Positions 61,434-64,000 of a stretch of DNA of 64,000 nt are shown piece by piece. The notes beneath the pieces were generated by a model. The model was not told where the DNA came from. It ran no database searches and saw only the letters and a list, made by a program, of their open reading frames with translations. The translations under genes and the position numbers were made by a program. This stretch comes from Sphingobium sufflavum (GTDB lineage Bacteria; Pseudomonadota; Alphaproteobacteria; Sphingomonadales; Sphingomonadaceae): NCBI RefSeq assembly GCF_021403115.1, contig NZ_JAJSSH010000013.1, forward strand, positions 1 to 64,000. Direction: 5' to 3'. The stretch's first letter is position 1. Each line of letters begins with the position of its first letter.

Positions 61434-62180
61434 TCACATATTGGCGGCGCCGTTCACGCGGATATGGGTTCCCGACACCCAGCTTGCCTCCGGTGAGGCG
61501 AGAAAGGCCACGACCGAGGCAACCTCGTCTGCCCGGCCCGCACGGCCAAAAGGCGAGGCGTTCATGAACTGGCTCCGCCAGGGTTCCGGCGTCTTGTCGA
61601 ACATGCCGGGGCTGGTCGCTCCCGGTATGACGCTGTTGACCGTCACGCCCTTCGCGCCCAGTTCCTTGGCCCATGCTTCGGTAAAGCCTTTGATCGCCAG
61701 CTTCGCGCTCGAATAAATGCCCGAGCCGCCGGGCGGGAAATCCGCTGTGGTCGAGGAGAAGTTGATGATCCGCCCACCATCGCCCAACCGTCTGGCCGCC
61801 TCGCTCGCCACATAAAGCGGGCCATAGAAATTGACGCCGAGCAACTCCGCCAAAATGTCGTCGTCCAGATCGGCTAGCGTGCCGCCACCGCTCGCACCCG
61901 CGCAATTGACGACAATGTCCAACCGGTCGAAGGCCTTGTCCATCTCCGTGAACATTGATCTGACCTGTGTACGCTGGCTGATATCCGCACGGACGGTGAC
62001 GGCCTTCCGGCCGAGGTTGCGGATGGCCTGTGCCGTCTCCATCGCCCCGGCTTCGCTGCCCGCATAATGCACCACAATATCGGCGCCGTCGCTGGCGAGC
62101 CGGAGTGCGATCTCCCGCCCTATGCCTCGACCGGATCCCGTTATCAGGGCGACTTTTCCTGCCAGTTTGCCCTTCGTCAT
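61434..62180 (-). CDS. SDR-family oxidoreductase (FabG-like)
   Basis: A 248-residue short-chain dehydrogenase. TGSGRGIGREIA nucleotide motif, VNCAGASGGG, catalytic Ser in NFSSTTADFPPGG and YSSAKLAIKG (YxxxK), and C-terminal WVSGTHIRVNGAANM. The substrate is unknown; such SDRs next to glycosidases often handle sugar or secondary alcohols. It follows the GH3 gene on the same strand by about 105 bases. Confidence 0.85.
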   Translation of the reverse strand: MTKGKLAGKVALITGSGRGIGREIALRLASDGADIVVHYAGSEAGAMETAQAIRNLGRKAVTVRADISQRTQVRSMFTEMDKAFDRLDIVVNCAGASGGGTLADLDDDILAELLGVNFYGPLYVASEAARRLGDGGRIINFSSTTADFPPGGSGIYSSAKLAIKGFTEAWAKELGAKGVTVNSVIPGATSPGMFDKTPEPWRSQFMNASPFGRAGRADEVASVVAFLASPEASWVSGTHIRVNGAANM

Positions 62181-62284
62181 GCAGAGTCCTTCCTTGCATC
62201 GAAAATCGGAAATTCAGCCCAGCGTCCATTCATGGCGATAGATGAACCCCGGTTGCGGCGCCCAAGCAGCGAGCCGCAACCGGG

Positions 62285-64000
62285 CTAGCGTGCGAATGTC
62301 CCGGCTGAGGCAAGATCGGCTGGGGATGAGGATGAACCCAGCCACACCCTATAGTCGCCTGCCGGTATGGCCCATGCTTTCGCGGTCGCATCCCAGACAC
62401 TGAGCGGATGGTTGCTGGCGGCGGGGTCGATCGTGATCGTGATGGTTCCCGATGCGCCGGGCGCCAGTTCGATACGCTGGAAGCCTACCAGTCGCTTTGG
62501 CGGTTGCGGCGCTCCGGGTGCGCTGGCGGGCAGGGCCAGATAGGCCTGGACGACTTCGGCGCCCGCCCGCTTGCCGGTGTTGGTGACGCTCGCCGTTGCC
62601 CTCCAGACCTTGCGGGCACGGTCGAACGCCAGCGCCGGTTTGCTCACGGCAAAGCTGGAATAGGACAGGCCATGACCGAACGGAAAGGCGACGCAGGGGT
62701 TGCGCCCGGCAACAGGCGCGCATTGGCCGCTGAGGTTCGCGTCATACCAGCGATAGCCGATGGCCAGCTTTTCCGTATATTCGACTGTCTGGGTCTTTCC
62801 GTCGGAGCCTACCGTGCCGGGAAATTGCTTTGTAGTGACGCTGTCGAGGAAACCCTTGCCCGCATAAGGAAAGGTCACGGGCAGTTTGCCGCCGGGGTTG
62901 CGGAGACCGAAGAGCAGGTCGGCGACGATGTTGCCGTCTTCCTGTCCGGGGAACCAGGCTTCGAGAATGGCCGGTCCCTGCGCGCCGACCAGTGCCGGGT
63001 CCATCGCCACGCTGGCATTGTCCTTCAGCACCAGCACCGTCTTGCGTGACATGTCGGTGCCTGTCGTCGAGCGCGTGCCAAGTAGCGTCTTTATCATCGA
63101 GAGGGTCTGGCTGTTCCGGGCAATCGCCGCACGCGGATTCTTGCCGGGGTCCAGCACCGCGATGACGTCCGATCGATCGGCATACCAATCCAGTCCGTGG
63201 CCGTCTGTCGGCCTGCCCGAAAGCACTTTGCCGTTGGGCACCGTGAAGGTCGCACGGTCGGCGCCTTCCTCCGAAATGGTGCCCGCCATCACGACGACAT
63301 TGTCCGCCCCGGCCGCTTCGGCCAAGGCGGCGTCGAAGCTCGTGGAAACACCATCAATCGTCGCAGCGCGATTGGCGTCGTCGACCAGGATCAGCTTGAC
63401 TATGGCTTTGGCGTTGCCCTGTGCCTTCAGCGCGTTGCGAATCCCCTCGATCGGCGTCACCGAATAGTGCGGCACCACATCGGAGCTGCCGCCGCCGGAC
63501 CCCATGGGCTTGCCGGTCAGCGCACCGCCCGCGACGGCCTGCTGCGCATAGACCTGCGTGGCCTTGCCGATCACGACGATGGAATTCAGGTCTGTCCGCA
63601 ACGGCAGCGCGCCGTTGTTCTGGAGAAGCACGGCGGAGCGTGCGCCGATGTCGCGCGCCTTGCGGCCATGGCCTTGGATATCCATCGGTTTCTGGACCAG
63701 CGGCCGGTCGAAGATGCCGGCCTTGAACATCTGCGTGAACCGTCGTTCGAGTGCCTGGTCGAAGTCGGCGACGGTGAGATCGCCCTTCGCCAACGCATCG
63801 TTGAGCTTTGCCGGTGCCCAATGCCCCGGCTGCGGCATTTCCTGATCCATGCCCGCCTTCATTGACGCCACGGTACTCTTCGCCGCGAAAAAGTCCGGCT
63901 GGACATAGCCGCCGAAGCCCCAGTCCTTGCGCAGGATGTCGGTGAGGATTTCCCGGCTCTCGCAGGATGCGCTGCCATTGACATTATTGTACGCGCACAT
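62285..64000 (-). CDS. Glycoside hydrolase family 3 beta-glucosidase, 5' part outside window
   Basis: The last 571 residues of a GH3 enzyme. The catalytic nucleophile Asp should be that in GGYVQPDFFAAKST near the start of the visible part, in place of the common SDW. The C-terminal domain has VLLQNNGALPLR, WFPGQEDGNIVADLLFG, GGKLPVTFP and PFGHGLSYSSF, followed by an Fn3-like domain (ASVTNTGKRAGAEVVQAYL). The frame is open to the window edge. No lesion is seen. It is a different paralogue from the GH3 remnant at the left end. Confidence 0.9.
   Translation of the reverse strand: MCAYNNVNGSASCESREILTDILRKDWGFGGYVQPDFFAAKSTVASMKAGMDQEMPQPGHWAPAKLNDALAKGDLTVADFDQALERRFTQMFKAGIFDRPLVQKPMDIQGHGRKARDIGARSAVLLQNNGALPLRTDLNSIVVIGKATQVYAQQAVAGGALTGKPMGSGGGSSDVVPHYSVTPIEGIRNALKAQGNAKAIVKLILVDDANRAATIDGVSTSFDAALAEAAGADNVVVMAGTISEEGADRATFTVPNGKVLSGRPTDGHGLDWYADRSDVIAVLDPGKNPRAAIARNSQTLSMIKTLLGTRSTTGTDMSRKTVLVLKDNASVAMDPALVGAQGPAILEAWFPGQEDGNIVADLLFGLRNPGGKLPVTFPYAGKGFLDSVTTKQFPGTVGSDGKTQTVEYTEKLAIGYRWYDANLSGQCAPVAGRNPCVAFPFGHGLSYSSFAVSKPALAFDRARKVWRATASVTNTGKRAGAEVVQAYLALPASAPGAPQPPKRLVGFQRIELAPGASGTITITIDPAASNHPLSVWDATAKAWAIPAGDYRVWLGSSSSPADLASAGTFAR

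Overview
The window reads as chromosome of a GC-rich alphaproteobacterium of the family Sphingomonadaceae, most likely Sphingobium or a close relative. This rests on gene content and order (pspF/pspABC, rpsF-rpsR-rplI, fabD-fabG-acpP-fabF-mltG, ilvB/ilvN/ilvC, sdhE beside recG and mfd), on the alphaproteobacterial form of the tRNA-Met and tRNA-Asn genes, and on the protein sequences themselves. No database search was possible, so the genus is an inference.

Layout. 1-1000: right end of an IS5-family element that has cut a glycoside hydrolase family 3 (GH3) gene, itself also frameshifted. 1151-4465: an SGNH lipoprotein, an Old Yellow Enzyme with a divergent HxlR regulator, and a 5'-truncated NmrA-like gene. 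4466-7104: a decayed integrated element (end of a DNA adenine methylase, broken winged-helix gene, tyrosine integrase) lying against the 3' end of tRNA-Asn. 7243-31077: mainly core genes (nadK, moaA, an EAL phosphodiesterase, a TfdA-like dioxygenase with its MarR regulator, mfd, sdhE, recG, PilZ, tyrS, a NamZ/DUF1343 muramidase, a VWA protein, ilvC, ilvN, ilvB, miaA, serB). 31089-36740: methyltransferase, sufE, the phage-shock operon with a clear sigma-54 promoter and divergent pspF, then a foreign-looking gene with a nucleoside-2-deoxyribosyltransferase-like C-terminus. 37002-55401: PuuD-like membrane protein, sodB, folE plus a pteridine-reductase-like SDR, nitroreductase, wecC and wecB, an rnk-histidine kinase pair, the small ribosomal operon, the fatty-acid synthesis cluster, peroxiredoxin, a 2'-5' RNA ligase, a broken GNAT gene and a ferredoxin reductase.

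55593-61189 is the most unusual part. tRNA-Met is followed by about 5.5 kb of foreign DNA that ends in an exact 48-bp copy of the tRNA 3' half. Both ends carry copies of an 11-bp motif resembling integrase arm sites, yet no integrase gene is present. The cargo is a translationally coupled pair of small genes at the left end, a RelE-like/XRE toxin-antitoxin module with a predicted leaderless and self-repressed promoter, a two-gene membrane operon of unknown function, and a divergent pair related to QatC (QueC-like) and QatD (TatD-like nuclease) of the Qat anti-phage system. QatA and QatB are absent and the N-terminus of QatC looks cut. It is either a decaying defence island or a reduced Qat variant with different partners. 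Beyond the right repeat the ordinary chromosome resumes with an SDR and a GH3 beta-glucosidase that runs off the window.

No CRISPR array, rRNA gene or replication origin was seen. Several small frameshifts in accessory genes (GH3, winged-helix gene, GNAT) may be true decay or sequencing error.
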